A stretch of 64,000 nucleotides of DNA from Flavobacteriaceae bacterium (lineage in GTDB: Bacteria; Bacteroidota; Bacteroidia; Flavobacteriales; Flavobacteriaceae). The DNA is taken from positions 1 through 64,000 of the forward strand of contig CANGIF010000012.1 in NCBI GenBank assembly GCA_947453885.1, written 5' to 3'. A program made the translations under genes and the position numbers. Position 1 is the stretch's first letter. The number at the start of each line of letters is the position of its first letter. The notes under the pieces are model-generated. The model was given only the letters and a program-made list of their open reading frames with translations. It searched no databases and was not told where the DNA came from. Shown one piece after another: positions 34,270 to 43,436 of the stretch.

Positions 34270-34905
34270 ATGTCAATTTTTATTCCTTTTATATCAGGTT
34301 ATATTGCTGCATTTATTGGTGTTTTACCTCCTGGTCTTATCAATTTAACCGCTGCCAAAGTGAGTTTGACAGATGGAAAAAAACGAGCTATGATGTTTGT
34401 TTTAGGAGCATTGATAGTTATTTTTTATCAAACCTACATCTCTGTTATTTTTGCCCAATACATAAACAGTCATAGGGACATAGTAGATTTATTACATAAA
34501 ATTGGTTTACTTATATTCATTGGGATTTCCATTTATTATTTATTTTTTGCTAAAAACCCCAATCTTCAAACCGATGATACTTTCCATTTAAAGAGCAAAC
34601 GAAGCCGTTTTTTTATGGGTATGATAATAGCTGCCATTAATTTTTTTCCAATCCCATATTATGTATTAGTAAGCATTTCATTGTCGGCCTACACTATTTT
34701 TACATTCGATTCACTTTCTATTTACAGTTTAGTTTCAGGCGTTGTAATTGGTTCGTTTTCGGTTTTTTATTTATATGTTACCTTTTTTAATAAAATGAAA
34801 TCCAAAACCGAATATTTTGTAAACAATATGAATAAAATTATAGGCACTATCACAAGTTTAATTGCCGTTATTACTTTATTCAAAGTTATAAAAAATTACT
34901 TTTAA
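34270..34905 (+). CDS. LysE-family amino-acid or small-molecule exporter
   Basis: 211-residue inner-membrane protein with about six spans. The opening IPFISGYIAAFIGVLPPGLINLTAAKVSLTDGKKRA contains the family's conserved PPG-(L/P)-x-N motif and the following charged helix end. Members export lysine, arginine, homoserine or other small molecules; the substrate is not indicated. The gene starts immediately after the trmB stop and its own stop overlaps the next start (TAATG), so the three genes are translationally coupled, though their roles look unrelated. Confidence 0.82.
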   Translation: MSIFIPFISGYIAAFIGVLPPGLINLTAAKVSLTDGKKRAMMFVLGALIVIFYQTYISVIFAQYINSHRDIVDLLHKIGLLIFIGISIYYLFFAKNPNLQTDDTFHLKSKRSRFFMGMIIAAINFFPIPYYVLVSISLSAYTIFTFDSLSIYSLVSGVVIGSFSVFYLYVTFFNKMKSKTEYFVNNMNKIIGTITSLIAVITLFKVIKNYF

Positions 34906-35228
34906 TGGAAGAAAACTTCTTTGAAAGAGTGTATGCTATTGCCAAACAAATTCCCGAAGGAAAAGTAACTTCCTATGGCGCCATTGCAAAAGCACTAGGC
35001 ACAGCCCGTTCTGCACGAATGGTTGGCTGGGCAATGAATGCTTCCCACAATAGAGAAGATATTCCAGCACACAGGGTAGTAAATCGAAAAGGGCTTCTTA
35101 CAGGCAAACACCATTTTGACGGCACCAACCTCATGCAACAACTACTAGAAAACGAAGGAATAAAAATTGTTGACCATCAAATTATAGATTTTGAAAGACA
35201 CTTCTGGCAACCCGAAATAATACTATAG
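34905..35228 (+). CDS. Alkyltransferase-like protein (MGMT fold lacking the active Cys)
   Basis: The 107-residue protein is the DNA-binding half of O6-alkylguanine-DNA alkyltransferase: IPEGKVTSYGAIAKALG, SARMVGWAMNAS with the Arg-containing recognition helix, and RVVNRKG. Where the enzyme has PCHRV, this protein has PAHRVV with Ala55. It therefore cannot transfer alkyl groups and belongs to the ATL family, which binds O6-alkylguanine and hands lesions to nucleotide excision repair. An Ala-type ATL is known from Thermus. It overlaps the LysE stop by one base. Confidence 0.88.
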   Translation: MEENFFERVYAIAKQIPEGKVTSYGAIAKALGTARSARMVGWAMNASHNREDIPAHRVVNRKGLLTGKHHFDGTNLMQQLLENEGIKIVDHQIIDFERHFWQPEIIL

Positions 35229-35378
35229 TCTAAATTCCTATCTCTCAATTTCTCCTTGCTTTTTGTCATCCAATGTTTGCAACATAATTTCTCAAAGTGA
35301 GAAAGACTCTTGCAAATTGCAATTAGGTTACTCAAAAAAACTTTAAACGTTAAATTCATAAACTTTTAAAGTTCTTAC

Positions 35379-35386
35379 TATCTTTG
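35379..35386 (+). promoter_or_regulatory. -7 promoter box TATCTTTG upstream of the Mrp gene
   Basis: An exact TAnnTTTG match 75 bases before the ATG at 35462, followed by gcaattc. It would give an untranslated leader of about 70 bases. The -33 TTG is not evident. Confidence 0.4.
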
Positions 35387-35461
35387 CAATTCATATTAAG
35401 TTTAAATAAAAAAGTAAATTGCATTTTTAACCTTTTAAACTCATCAACTTTTATACATAAA

Positions 35462-36589
35462 ATGAAACTAGATAGAAAAGAAATACTAAAAGCATTAGAA
35501 ACCATAACTATTGCTGGTGAAGGGAAAAATATGGTAGAAAGTGGCGCAATAGCAAATGTTGTTACTTTTGGCGACGAAGTAGTAATTGATTTAATAGTAT
35601 CCTCCCCTGCCCTACACATCAAAAAAAGAGCTGAAGACGATATTAAAAAAACAATTCACGAATTGATAAATTCGGATGTTAAAATAAAAATTAATTCGAA
35701 AATTGTAACGCCAGATGCTAATGAAATAAAAGGAAAAAGTATTCCCGGTATTAGTAATATAATTGCTGTGGCCTCTGGAAAAGGCGGGGTTGGAAAATCA
35801 ACTGTTACAGCAAATTTGGCAGTTTCGTTGGCAAAAATGGGATTTTCTGTTGGTGTCTTAGATGCTGATATTTACGGACCGAGTATGCCTATTATGTTTG
35901 ATGTTGAAAGTGCAAAACCATTATCTGTAGAAGTAGATGGGAAATCAAAAATGAAACCAATCGAAAGCTATTCTATTAAGCTACTTTCGATAGGTTTTTT
36001 CACGGCACCAAGCCAAGCAGTAATTTGGCGAGGCCCTATGGCAGCAAAAGCTTTGAATCAAATGATTTTTGATGCAGATTGGGGAAAATTAGACTTTATG
36101 TTAATCGATTTACCTCCTGGTACAGGCGACATTCATTTGTCCATAATGCAATCATTACCTATAACTGGTGCAGTAGTAGTAAGTACACCACAAGCTGTAG
36201 CTTTAGCTGATGCTAAAAAAGGCGTTTCTATGTTTTTGTCTGACAGCATAAACGTACCTGTTTTAGGTATTATAGAAAATATGGCTTATTTTACACCGGA
36301 AGAGTTACCGTCAAACAAATATTATATTTTTGGAAAAGAAGGTGCTAAAAATCTTGCTGACGATTTAAAAATACCATTTTTAGGTGAAGTTCCTTTAGTG
36401 CAATCCATCAGAGAAGCTGGCGACTATGGCAGACCAGCCGCTTTACAAACTGACTCTCCCCTGGAATTGATTTTTGAAGAAATTACCCGAAATGTAGTAC
36501 AAGAAGTTGTGAAAAGAAATGAAACATTACCTGCTACTGAAATTGTAAAAATTACAACAATGGCTGGTTGTTCCGCAGTTAAAAAATAG
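35462..36589 (+). CDS. Mrp/NBP35-type iron-sulfur carrier ATPase
   Basis: The 375-residue protein loads or carries Fe-S clusters (ApbC/Mrp family). It has an N-terminal MIP18-like domain (about 1-85; DRKEILKALETI, VVIDLIVSSPALHI) and the ATPase domain with the deviant Walker A ASGKGGVGKSTVTANLA near residue 103. VLDADIYGPSMPIMF, DLPPGTGDIHLS and GIIENMAYF complete it. Only one C-terminal Cys (AGCSAVKK) is seen rather than a clear CXXC pair. The frame is open from 35384, but MKLDRKEIL at 35462 is where the family begins. It is followed by a NifU-like scaffold gene, supporting a shared Fe-S role. Confidence 0.92.
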   Translation: MKLDRKEILKALETITIAGEGKNMVESGAIANVVTFGDEVVIDLIVSSPALHIKKRAEDDIKKTIHELINSDVKIKINSKIVTPDANEIKGKSIPGISNIIAVASGKGGVGKSTVTANLAVSLAKMGFSVGVLDADIYGPSMPIMFDVESAKPLSVEVDGKSKMKPIESYSIKLLSIGFFTAPSQAVIWRGPMAAKALNQMIFDADWGKLDFMLIDLPPGTGDIHLSIMQSLPITGAVVVSTPQAVALADAKKGVSMFLSDSINVPVLGIIENMAYFTPEELPSNKYYIFGKEGAKNLADDLKIPFLGEVPLVQSIREAGDYGRPAALQTDSPLELIFEEITRNVVQEVVKRNETLPATEIVKITTMAGCSAVKK

Positions 36590-36658
36590 TTGACAAGTGT
36601 ATGGAAATTAGATTAAAAACTAATAATCCATAAATCTAATAATCCAACAATCTAAATT

Positions 36659-36898
36659 ATGACCCACGAAGAATTGACTGTAAATATAGAAAAAGCACTG
36701 GAAGAAATTAGACCTTTTTTACATGCAGACGGTGGAGACATTTCATTAGTCGCTATAGAAGAAGGCAAACATGTTAAAGTTCGACTAGAAGGTGCATGCT
36801 CTTCGTGTAGTGTAAATCAAATGACCTTGAAAGCAGGTGTTGAGATTACGATAAAAAAGTATGCACCTCAAATAGAAACGGTACTAAACATTAATTGA
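36659..36898 (+). CDS. NifU C-terminal-domain Fe-S scaffold protein
   Basis: A 79-residue single-domain protein of the NfuA/NifU-C type that assembles and donates [4Fe-4S] clusters. IRPFLHADGGDISLVAIE and the cluster-binding CXXC at Cys47-Cys50 within EGACSSCSVNQMTLKAGVE are clear. There is no degenerate A-type domain as in E. coli NfuA. It lies 69 bases after the Mrp gene and 10 bases before the VOC gene. Confidence 0.92.
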   Translation: MTHEELTVNIEKALEEIRPFLHADGGDISLVAIEEGKHVKVRLEGACSSCSVNQMTLKAGVEITIKKYAPQIETVLNIN

Positions 36899-36908
36899 AA
36901 ACCTAACT

Positions 36909-37337
36909 ATGGCAACAGTAAACCCTTATTTAACATTTAATGGAACCTGCGAAGAAGCCTTTTTGTTTTATAAAACAGTTTTTGGTGGTGAATTCAAAGA
37001 TTTTAATCGCTTCAATGACTTTCCTCAAGAAGAAGGATTTTCGCTAAACGATAGTGATTTACAAAAAATAATGCACGTATCCTTACCCATAAGTTCTGAA
37101 ACAATTTTAATGGGTAGCGATGCACATCCTTTGTATCCTCCTATACTAGTTGGACAACATTTGTCCATTTCAATAAATACTTCAAGTAGAGAAGAAGCAA
37201 CAAAAATTTTCGAGCTGCTAGCAAATGGAAGCAACATTACAATGCCGCTAGCCAATACATTTTGGGGAGCCTTCTTTGGAATGCTAACAGATAAGTTTGG
37301 TGTAAATTGGATGGTTAATTTTGATAAAACAGAATAG
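36909..37337 (+). CDS. VOC-superfamily protein, PhnB-like
   Basis: The 142-residue protein has two beta-alpha-beta-beta-beta units of the glyoxalase/bleomycin-resistance fold. The start VNPYLTFNGTCEEAFLFYKTVFGGEF is the PhnB-type signature, and the end WGAFFGMLTDKFGVNWMVNF is equally typical. Substrate unknown; metal ligands are partly missing, as in many PhnB-like proteins. The position 10 bases after the NifU-like gene suggests cotranscription rather than a proven link to Fe-S chemistry. Confidence 0.85.
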   Translation: MATVNPYLTFNGTCEEAFLFYKTVFGGEFKDFNRFNDFPQEEGFSLNDSDLQKIMHVSLPISSETILMGSDAHPLYPPILVGQHLSISINTSSREEATKIFELLANGSNITMPLANTFWGAFFGMLTDKFGVNWMVNFDKTE

Positions 37338-37427
37338 ATTTCTTTATCATTTTATTTTAAATCTGATAAAAATCATATATTTAACAAATACACCTTTGTT
37401 ACTTTGCACCCTTTAAAAAAATAAAAA

Positions 37428-38480
37428 ATGATAGAAACAGATATTCTCATAATTGGAGCAGGACCAACGGGTCTATTTGCTGTTTTTGAAGCTGGATTAT
37501 TAAAACTAAATTGCCACATAATAGATGCTTTGCCTCAACCTGGAGGACAATTAGCTGAGCTTTATCCAAAAAAACCTATTTTTGATATTCCAGGCTATCC
37601 AGAAGTTCTGGCAGGCGATTTAGTTACAAATTTGTTGGAACAAATCAAGCAGTTTCAGCCTGGTTTTACTTTGTCTGAAACAGCAGAAACAATTGATAAA
37701 CTTAAAGATGGTACTTTTGTTGTTACCACAAACAAAGGCACTAAACATCATGCAAAAGCAGTTGCAATAGCAGGAGGATTAGGTACTTTTGAACCAAGAA
37801 AACCAACAATAGATACAATTTCTTTCTTTGAAGAAAAAGGAGTTGAATATTTTGTGAAAGATCCTGAATTGTTTAGAAACAAGAAAATAGTAATTGCAGG
37901 AGGAGGAGACTCTGCGCTAGATTGGAGTATCTTTTTGTCAAATGTAGCATCGTCTGTCACGCTTATTCACAGAAGAAATGAATTTAGAGGTGCTTTAGAT
38001 TCGGTCGAAAAAGTACAAGAACTTAAAAAACAAGGAAAAATAAAGTTGATTACTCCAGCAGAAGTTATTGCCGTTCAAGGTGAAAATCACGTTGAGAGCA
38101 TTACACTAGATTGTGAAGGAACAATTAAACAATTGGAAACAGACTACTTTATTCCACTTTTTGGACTAACACCAAAATTAGGGGCTATTGCAAATTGGGG
38201 ACTTGAAATAGAAAAAAACGCTATAAAAGTAAATAATGCTCTAGATTATCAAACCAATATTGACGGGATATACGCCATTGGAGATGTAAATATATATCCC
38301 GGTAAACTAAAACTTATATTATGCGGCTTTCACGAAGCTACTTTAATGTGTCAAAGCGTTTATCAAAGAATAAACCCTGGTAAAAAATATGTTTTAAAAT
38401 ACACAACTGTTTCTGGAGTTGATGGATTCGATGGTTCACGAAAAGAAGCTGAAAAAGCAGTAGTAAAAGCAATTGAATAA
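37428..38480 (+). CDS. Ferredoxin-NADP reductase, thioredoxin-reductase type
   Basis: 350-residue FAD enzyme that moves electrons between NADPH and ferredoxin. It shows the FAD-binding IIGAGPTGLFAVFEAG at residue 6, PGGQLAELYPKKPIFDIPG, the NADP-binding GGGDSALDWSIFLS near residue 163 and the second FAD motif GIYAIGDVN near 283. The CXXC active site of thioredoxin reductase is absent, and the C-terminal extension (YVLKYTTVSGVDGFDG) is that of the Chlorobium/Bacillus YumC-type FNR. A [2Fe-2S] ferredoxin gene 73 bases downstream is its likely partner. Confidence 0.92.
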   Translation: MIETDILIIGAGPTGLFAVFEAGLLKLNCHIIDALPQPGGQLAELYPKKPIFDIPGYPEVLAGDLVTNLLEQIKQFQPGFTLSETAETIDKLKDGTFVVTTNKGTKHHAKAVAIAGGLGTFEPRKPTIDTISFFEEKGVEYFVKDPELFRNKKIVIAGGGDSALDWSIFLSNVASSVTLIHRRNEFRGALDSVEKVQELKKQGKIKLITPAEVIAVQGENHVESITLDCEGTIKQLETDYFIPLFGLTPKLGAIANWGLEIEKNAIKVNNALDYQTNIDGIYAIGDVNIYPGKLKLILCGFHEATLMCQSVYQRINPGKKYVLKYTTVSGVDGFDGSRKEAEKAVVKAIE

Positions 38481-38553
38481 CAGCTTACATTCTAAATTTC
38501 ATCAACTTATAAGTTACCGATTTCTAAGGTAACTGAATTCAAAAAACTATCGA

Positions 38554-38886
38554 ATGACACAAGATATAACTATAAAAATTAAGGATAGAGAAGGAATTGT
38601 TCATGAAGTTGTAGCGCCAACTGATATGAATCTAAACATTATGGAGCTCATCCGAATGTATGAATTAGCACCAGAAGGAACCGTTGGCGTATGTGGTGGC
38701 ATGGCAATGTGTGCTTCTTGTCAATGTTATGTATTGAACGACGTGCTACAATCAGAACGAAATGATGATGAAGAAGCGATGCTTTCAGAAGCCTATCATG
38801 TAAAAACAAATAGTAGATTGGGTTGTCAAATTCCAATTGTTAATACACTAGATGGCCTTGAAATTGAAATTGCCCCTGAACAGTAG
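38554..38886 (+). CDS. [2Fe-2S] ferredoxin, adrenodoxin type
   Basis: A 110-residue electron carrier. The cluster ligands are Cys47-x5-Cys53-x2-Cys56 (VCGGMAMCASCQCYV) and Cys91 in RLGCQIP, the classical adrenodoxin/ISC-ferredoxin spacing. The acidic DDEEAMLSEAY before the fourth Cys is the usual partner-docking region. The FNR gene directly upstream is the expected reductase. Nearby Mrp and NifU genes suggest it may feed electrons to Fe-S assembly or a cytochrome P450-type enzyme not present here. Confidence 0.93.
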   Translation: MTQDITIKIKDREGIVHEVVAPTDMNLNIMELIRMYELAPEGTVGVCGGMAMCASCQCYVLNDVLQSERNDDEEAMLSEAYHVKTNSRLGCQIPIVNTLDGLEIEIAPEQ

Positions 38887-38942
38887 AAAACTTAATTTAA
38901 ACACATAAAAATCAGTAAATCTACTATTGATTTAGTAATAAA

Positions 38943-38973
38943 CTTAAAAAGCTGCAAATTGCAGCTTTTTAAG
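38943..38973. terminator. Bidirectional terminator between the ferredoxin gene and lepA
   Basis: cttaaaaagctgcaa and its exact complement meet around a single central base, making a 31-base near-perfect palindrome with A and T runs on both sides. It lies between two convergent genes. Confidence 0.85.
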
Positions 38974-39002
38974 TAAATCTCTATTTTGTTTATTATTAAA
39001 AA

Positions 39003-40799
39003 CTAATCATTCAATTTCAAGACAGCCATAAATGCTTCTTGAGGAATTTCAACATTTCCTACTTGACGCATACGTTTTTTACCTTTTTTCTGTTTTTCAA
39101 GTAACTTACGTTTACGAGAAATGTCTCCTCCGTAACATTTTGCTGTAACATCTTTTCGCAAAGCTTTAATAGTTTCACGTGCTATAATTTTAGCTCCAAT
39201 AGCAGCTTGAATTGGAATATCAAATTGCTGTCTTGGAATTAATTCTCTCAATTTTTCACACATTTTTTTGCCTATATTATAAGCATTATCCTCGTGAATT
39301 AAAGCAGAAAGTGCATCAACAGATTGTGCGTTTAACAAAACATCAAGTCTTACAAGTTTTGATGTTCGCATTCCAATTGGTGAATAGTCAAAGGAAGCGT
39401 ATCCTTTTGATACTGTTTTCAAACGGTCGTAAAAATCAAACACAATTTCTGCTAATGGCATGTCAAAATTAAGTTCGACACGTTCTGTGGTTAAATAGGT
39501 TTGATTGGTGATCAATCCTCGTTTTTCGATACACAAACTCATAACATTTCCTACAAAATCGGATTTTGTTATTATCGTAGCTTTAATATAAGGCTCTTCT
39601 ACCCTATCCAATTTGGATGGTTCTGGTAGATCAGATGGATTGTTGACAACTATACCTATTAAAGGTTCTTTTTTGGTATAGGCCAAATAAGAAACGTTAG
39701 GAACCGTTGTAATTACTGTCATGTCAAATTCTCGCTCTAATCGCTCTTGTATAATTTCCATGTGTAACATTCCAAGAAATCCACATCTGAAACCAAATCC
39801 TAGAGCAGCTGAACTTTCAGCAACAAAAACCAAAGAAGCATCGTTTAATTGCAACTTTTCCATTGAAGATCTTAAATCTTCATAATCTTCCGTGTCAACA
39901 GGGTAAATCCCAGCAAAAACCATTGGCTTTACATCTTCAAAACCAACAATCATGTTAGTTGTCGGTGATTTAGCATCTGTTAAAGTATCACCCACTTTTA
40001 CTTCTTTAGCTTCTTTAATTCCAGAAATTAAATACCCTACATCACCAGTAGAAATAACATCTTTTGGTACTTGATTTAATTTTAAAGTTCCTACCTCATC
40101 AGCAAAATATTCCTTCCCTGTGGCCATGAATTTAATCCTTTGCCCCTTTCTTATTTCGCCGTTTTTAACTCTAAAAATAACTTCAATTCCACGAAAAGGA
40201 TTGTAATGTGAATCGAATATCAATGCTTGTAACGGTTCGTCTTTGATCCCTTTTGGAGCAGGAATTTTTTCAATAATTGCTGCTAATATGTTATCCACAC
40301 CAAAACCAGTTTTACCTGATGCGTGAATAATGTCTTCTAATTTACAACCTAATAAATCGATAATATCATCGCTAACTTCTTCAGGATTGGCACTTGGCAA
40401 ATCTACTTTATTCAAAACTGGAATAATTTCCAAGTCATTTTCTAAAGCTAAATATAAATTTGAAATGGTTTGCGCTTGGATACTTTGTGCTGCATCAACA
40501 ATCAAAAGTGCACCTTCACAAGCAGCAATGGAACGTGAAACTTCATAGGAGAAATCTACGTGACCTGGAGTATCTATAAGATTTAAGATATAATCTTCTC
40601 CTTTATATTTATATTCCATTTGAATAGCATGACTTTTAATGGTAATACCTCGTTCGCGTTCCAAGTCCATGTTGTCAAGCAATTGTGCTTTTTCTTCACG
40701 AGCGGTTACGGTTTGTGTTGCTCCAAGAAGTCTATCAGCAAGCGTACTTTTTCCGTGATCGATGTGAGCAATAATGCAAAAATTCCTAATGTGTTTCAT
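39003..40799 (-). CDS. lepA: Elongation factor 4 (LepA), translational GTPase
   Basis: LepA is a ribosome-binding GTPase that influences back-translocation and initiation. The 598-residue protein has the G1 motif [16 protein letters not shown] near residue 8, [22 protein letters not shown] and NKVDLPSA. The EF-G-like domains follow, and then the LepA-specific C-terminal domain ([28 protein letters not shown]). This last motif separates it from EF-G. Length is normal. It is a single gene with its own terminator, and a 266-base gap separates it from the tRNA-Ala terminator. Confidence 0.97.
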   Translation of the reverse strand: MKHIRNFCIIAHIDHGKSTLADRLLGATQTVTAREEKAQLLDNMDLERERGITIKSHAIQMEYKYKGEDYILNLIDTPGHVDFSYEVSRSIAACEGALLIVDAAQSIQAQTISNLYLALENDLEIIPVLNKVDLPSANPEEVSDDIIDLLGCKLEDIIHASGKTGFGVDNILAAIIEKIPAPKGIKDEPLQALIFDSHYNPFRGIEVIFRVKNGEIRKGQRIKFMATGKEYFADEVGTLKLNQVPKDVISTGDVGYLISGIKEAKEVKVGDTLTDAKSPTTNMIVGFEDVKPMVFAGIYPVDTEDYEDLRSSMEKLQLNDASLVFVAESSAALGFGFRCGFLGMLHMEIIQERLEREFDMTVITTVPNVSYLAYTKKEPLIGIVVNNPSDLPEPSKLDRVEEPYIKATIITKSDFVGNVMSLCIEKRGLITNQTYLTTERVELNFDMPLAEIVFDFYDRLKTVSKGYASFDYSPIGMRTSKLVRLDVLLNAQSVDALSALIHEDNAYNIGKKMCEKLRELIPRQQFDIPIQAAIGAKIIARETIKALRKDVTAKCYGGDISRKRKLLEKQKKGKKRMRQVGNVEIPQEAFMAVLKLND

Positions 40800-41065
40800 C
40801 TACTTTTCTGTGATTTTTGTTACAATTTGTAACCTTCAATTGGCAAATATAAAGTAAAGTTTGCACAAAGTATAATGCTAAATTATTTTAATGAATTAAA
40901 AGTAACTTTGTAAAAAAAGGCCATCTTTTTTCTATCAAAAATAATTGTGTATATCCTTGTTTTTTTGACAGTCAATTAATGAATATACTACTGCTACTTT
41001 TGAACAGAAAGGTAAATTTACTATTATTTACTTACACTTATTCAAAATACTCTTTTTGAATAACA

Positions 41066-41095
41066 ATAAAACCTCACATTGCTGTGAGGTTTTAT
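41066..41095 (-). terminator. Terminator after tRNA-Ala
   Basis: ataaaacctcaca pairs perfectly with tgtgaggttttat around ttgc, just past the tRNA 3' end on the minus strand. A second 9-bp hairpin (tattcaaaa/ttttgaata) follows at 41039-41062. Confidence 0.85.
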
Positions 41096-41098
41096 GTG

Positions 41099-41172
41099 TG
41101 GAGAAGATGGGGCTCGAACCCACGACCTCTTGGCTGCCAGCCAAGCGCTCTAGCCAACTGAGCTACATCCCC
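41099..41172 (-). tRNA. tRNA-Ala (anticodon GGC)
   Basis: A full 74-base cloverleaf. The acceptor is GGGGATG/CTTCTCC, the D arm GCTC/GAGC, and the anticodon stem CTTGG/CCAAG holds the loop CTGGCAG with anticodon GGC. The T arm is GTGGG/CCCAT with loop TTCGAGC, and the discriminator is A. The G3-U70 pair, the alanine identity element, is present. A U6-U67 mismatch weakens the acceptor stem. CCA is not encoded. It lies 5 bases after the DUF6029 stop codon on the same strand. Confidence 0.95.
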
Positions 41173-41177
41173 ATTTT

Positions 41178-42827
41178 TTAAAAACTGGTTGACAAAGATA
41201 AGGAAATTCCTGAACTTTCTGGAACATACCGACAAATTCCACCTACACAGAGTAAACCGCCTCTTTGTCTTCCATAATTTATAGCGAAACGAGTAGCCTT
41301 AAAACGGTATGAACCACCCAAATTATAATAGTGATTTTTAGCATTTACATCTTCATTACCATAATTATACATATCTGATATAAAGAATGAAAGTTTAGAG
41401 TTTGTATTGAATTCTATTGTTGAACTTGTCCAATTTTTCTTATCAGAATCAGCCCAAAGATGTTCGCCTAGTACTCTAACTGATTTTGTTGGAGTAAATT
41501 TATATGTAGCTTCAGCAGCTAAAATAGTAGCTTTTATCAAACCATACGTCTCTTCAATCTGCTTCTTGTTATAATATTGATTAATTAAAGTAAAAATAGT
41601 TTGCCATTTAGAGTTCCACTTCTTAGTTATTTCAAAATTATAATCTGAAAAATACTTACTCCCAAAACCCATAAATTCAGTGGTGTAAGTAGAATTTACA
41701 ATTGAATAATCTCCTTTTAAACCAAACCAATTTGAAGCATTAAAAGCAATTTTAGTACCGTATTTACCTCCCAATACAGAACCTTTTTTGAAGGTATAAA
41801 AAACATCTATTTGACCACCTATTTCACCTGCTTTTAGAACAGACTCGTCTAACATTGAAACATTTGGTTGTGCTTGATAGGTATAAATATTAGCTAAATT
41901 CAAATGGTGCTGTTTCGTTAAACTAGGAACAAAATTCATTATTTTATCGTTATATAAATTGCCTTTTGCTTGTCTTTCAGAATAAAAACTCATGTTCTCT
42001 AACCTTCTAAAAGTTCCGTCTATTCCAAATCCTTTTTTAGAATAACCCGTATTGAACAAAAAAGCACTTCCTGGCTTTATGAAATTATTGTTAATTTTTT
42101 GAACTTGTACTACTGCATCGTTGGATTTAAAATTATATTCCGTTGCCAAATAAAAGGCGTTTTTAGAAAAATTTATTCTTCCCGCAAAAGCATTTGTTAA
42201 AGTAAGAAAATTAGGTTCTGAAATTGTTGCTTGTTCGTCTCTTCCAACATACGTAAATCCTAAAGACAACTTTGACTGTTGCTTGTTTAAAAGTTCTGAA
42301 ATTGATATTTCAGAATCAAATCCAAAGATTTTACCGTTAGACAAAGAAAATCCACTGCGGTGTTGACCGTAAATTCCTTTAATAACTAAAAAATCAAATG
42401 GCTTATAAATAATTTTGCCGCCTCTTAATGCATTATTCAAACCTAAAGTTCTATCTTCCCAACTTCGAAATAATAACCCACTTCCAAATTGTTCGTAAAA
42501 ATAGCCAACAGTTGCATCTATTTGCTTGTCTTTGTATTGTAAAAAGTAAGTGGCTACATTAGTGTTTTTGTATTCAGGATTGAAATTTAACAAGGCTCTA
42601 TTTTTATACATTTCTCCTTGCAATCCAAAGCTAAACCTTTTAAAAGAGTAATTCAAAGCAAGATAATTATTCGATCTAAAAGGATACTCTGGATGTGCTA
42701 TATTCAACCCATTATCATTCAAATACCATTGTGTATTTGATTCAAAACCCCCAGAAAAATTGCCTTTATCCTGCGCGAAAATAGAGATAGAAAATAGGTA
42801 AACTAGTAGTAATAATAGTTTCTTCAT
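41178..42827 (-). CDS. DUF6029-type outer-membrane protein
   Basis: 549 residues with the signal peptide MKKLLLLLVYLFSISIFAQ. Alternating hydrophobic/polar strands run throughout (NNYLALNYSFKRFSFGLQGEMY, QIDATVGYFYEQFGSGLLFRSWEDRTLG) and the end is GISLSLSTSF with a terminal Phe, so an outer-membrane beta-barrel is likely. The FYEQFGSGLLFRSWEDRTLGLNNALRG region is what I recognise from DUF6029. Function is unknown. It starts one base after the TlpA-type thioredoxin gene, and an Omp28-type gene is divergent on the other side; this trio suggests a disulfide-related outer-membrane task. Confidence 0.75.
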   Translation of the reverse strand: MKKLLLLLVYLFSISIFAQDKGNFSGGFESNTQWYLNDNGLNIAHPEYPFRSNNYLALNYSFKRFSFGLQGEMYKNRALLNFNPEYKNTNVATYFLQYKDKQIDATVGYFYEQFGSGLLFRSWEDRTLGLNNALRGGKIIYKPFDFLVIKGIYGQHRSGFSLSNGKIFGFDSEISISELLNKQQSKLSLGFTYVGRDEQATISEPNFLTLTNAFAGRINFSKNAFYLATEYNFKSNDAVVQVQKINNNFIKPGSAFLFNTGYSKKGFGIDGTFRRLENMSFYSERQAKGNLYNDKIMNFVPSLTKQHHLNLANIYTYQAQPNVSMLDESVLKAGEIGGQIDVFYTFKKGSVLGGKYGTKIAFNASNWFGLKGDYSIVNSTYTTEFMGFGSKYFSDYNFEITKKWNSKWQTIFTLINQYYNKKQIEETYGLIKATILAAEATYKFTPTKSVRVLGEHLWADSDKKNWTSSTIEFNTNSKLSFFISDMYNYGNEDVNAKNHYYNLGGSYRFKATRFAINYGRQRGGLLCVGGICRYVPESSGISLSLSTSF

Positions 42828-42828
42828 T

Positions 42829-43305
42829 CTATAATGATTTCAATTTTGCAAATAATTCATCTTCACTACCGGGTACATATCCATTTTGAATATGAACAAT
42901 TGTACCGTTTTTAACAACAATTGTATATGGAATATTTACAATTGACATTAATCTTTTAAACTCTTGATTCACATCTAAAATTACAGTACAATTCCAACCT
43001 TTTCCTTTTGTTAATGGATTAACCCTTTTTTGAGTTCTAGAATCATCTGTTGCTACAGCTACTAATTCTACATTGACATTTTTTTTCCACTCTTCTTGCA
43101 AATCATTTAATTCATCTAATTCATTAATACAAGGCGTACACCAAGTTGCCCAAAAGGAAAAAATATAAATCTTGTCTTTTTGTGCAAAATCATTTTTTAA
43201 TGATAGTATTTTTCCGTCAATGTTAGGTAAATTTAAATCTGGAAGTTGTTTTTGAGCTTGAAGGGTAATTGTTCCTAAAAACAATAAAGCAAGTAGTTTT
43301 TTCAT
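42829..43305 (-). CDS. TlpA-type periplasmic thioredoxin-like protein
   Basis: A 158-residue exported oxidoreductase. The signal peptide MKKLLALLFLGTITLQAQ is followed by the thioredoxin fold with the active site WATWCTPC (Cys56 and Cys59) after IFSFWA, and the cis-Pro in VNIPYTIVVKNG. In this family the CXXC is kept reduced and reduces disulfides in exported proteins or cytochromes. The gene is one base ahead of the DUF6029 barrel gene and 131 bases from a divergent CXXC lipoprotein. Confidence 0.92.
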   Translation of the reverse strand: MKKLLALLFLGTITLQAQKQLPDLNLPNIDGKILSLKNDFAQKDKIYIFSFWATWCTPCINELDELNDLQEEWKKNVNVELVAVATDDSRTQKRVNPLTKGKGWNCTVILDVNQEFKRLMSIVNIPYTIVVKNGTIVHIQNGYVPGSEDELFAKLKSL

Positions 43306-43436
43306 TTATTCTAGGTAAGTTTTAAAACTTTTGAATGGAATAGTTAATTTTATTTACAAATAAATAAATTTATTTCAACATAGTAAAGAAAAATTTATTT
43401 TATTTGCACTAACAGAACTAAAAAATAACTATATTT

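Noticed and set aside
35384..35461. Upstream start of the Mrp frame
   Set aside because: The 26 extra residues are non-family, and a -7 box at 35379-35386 overlaps this ATG, so the region is leader, not coding.
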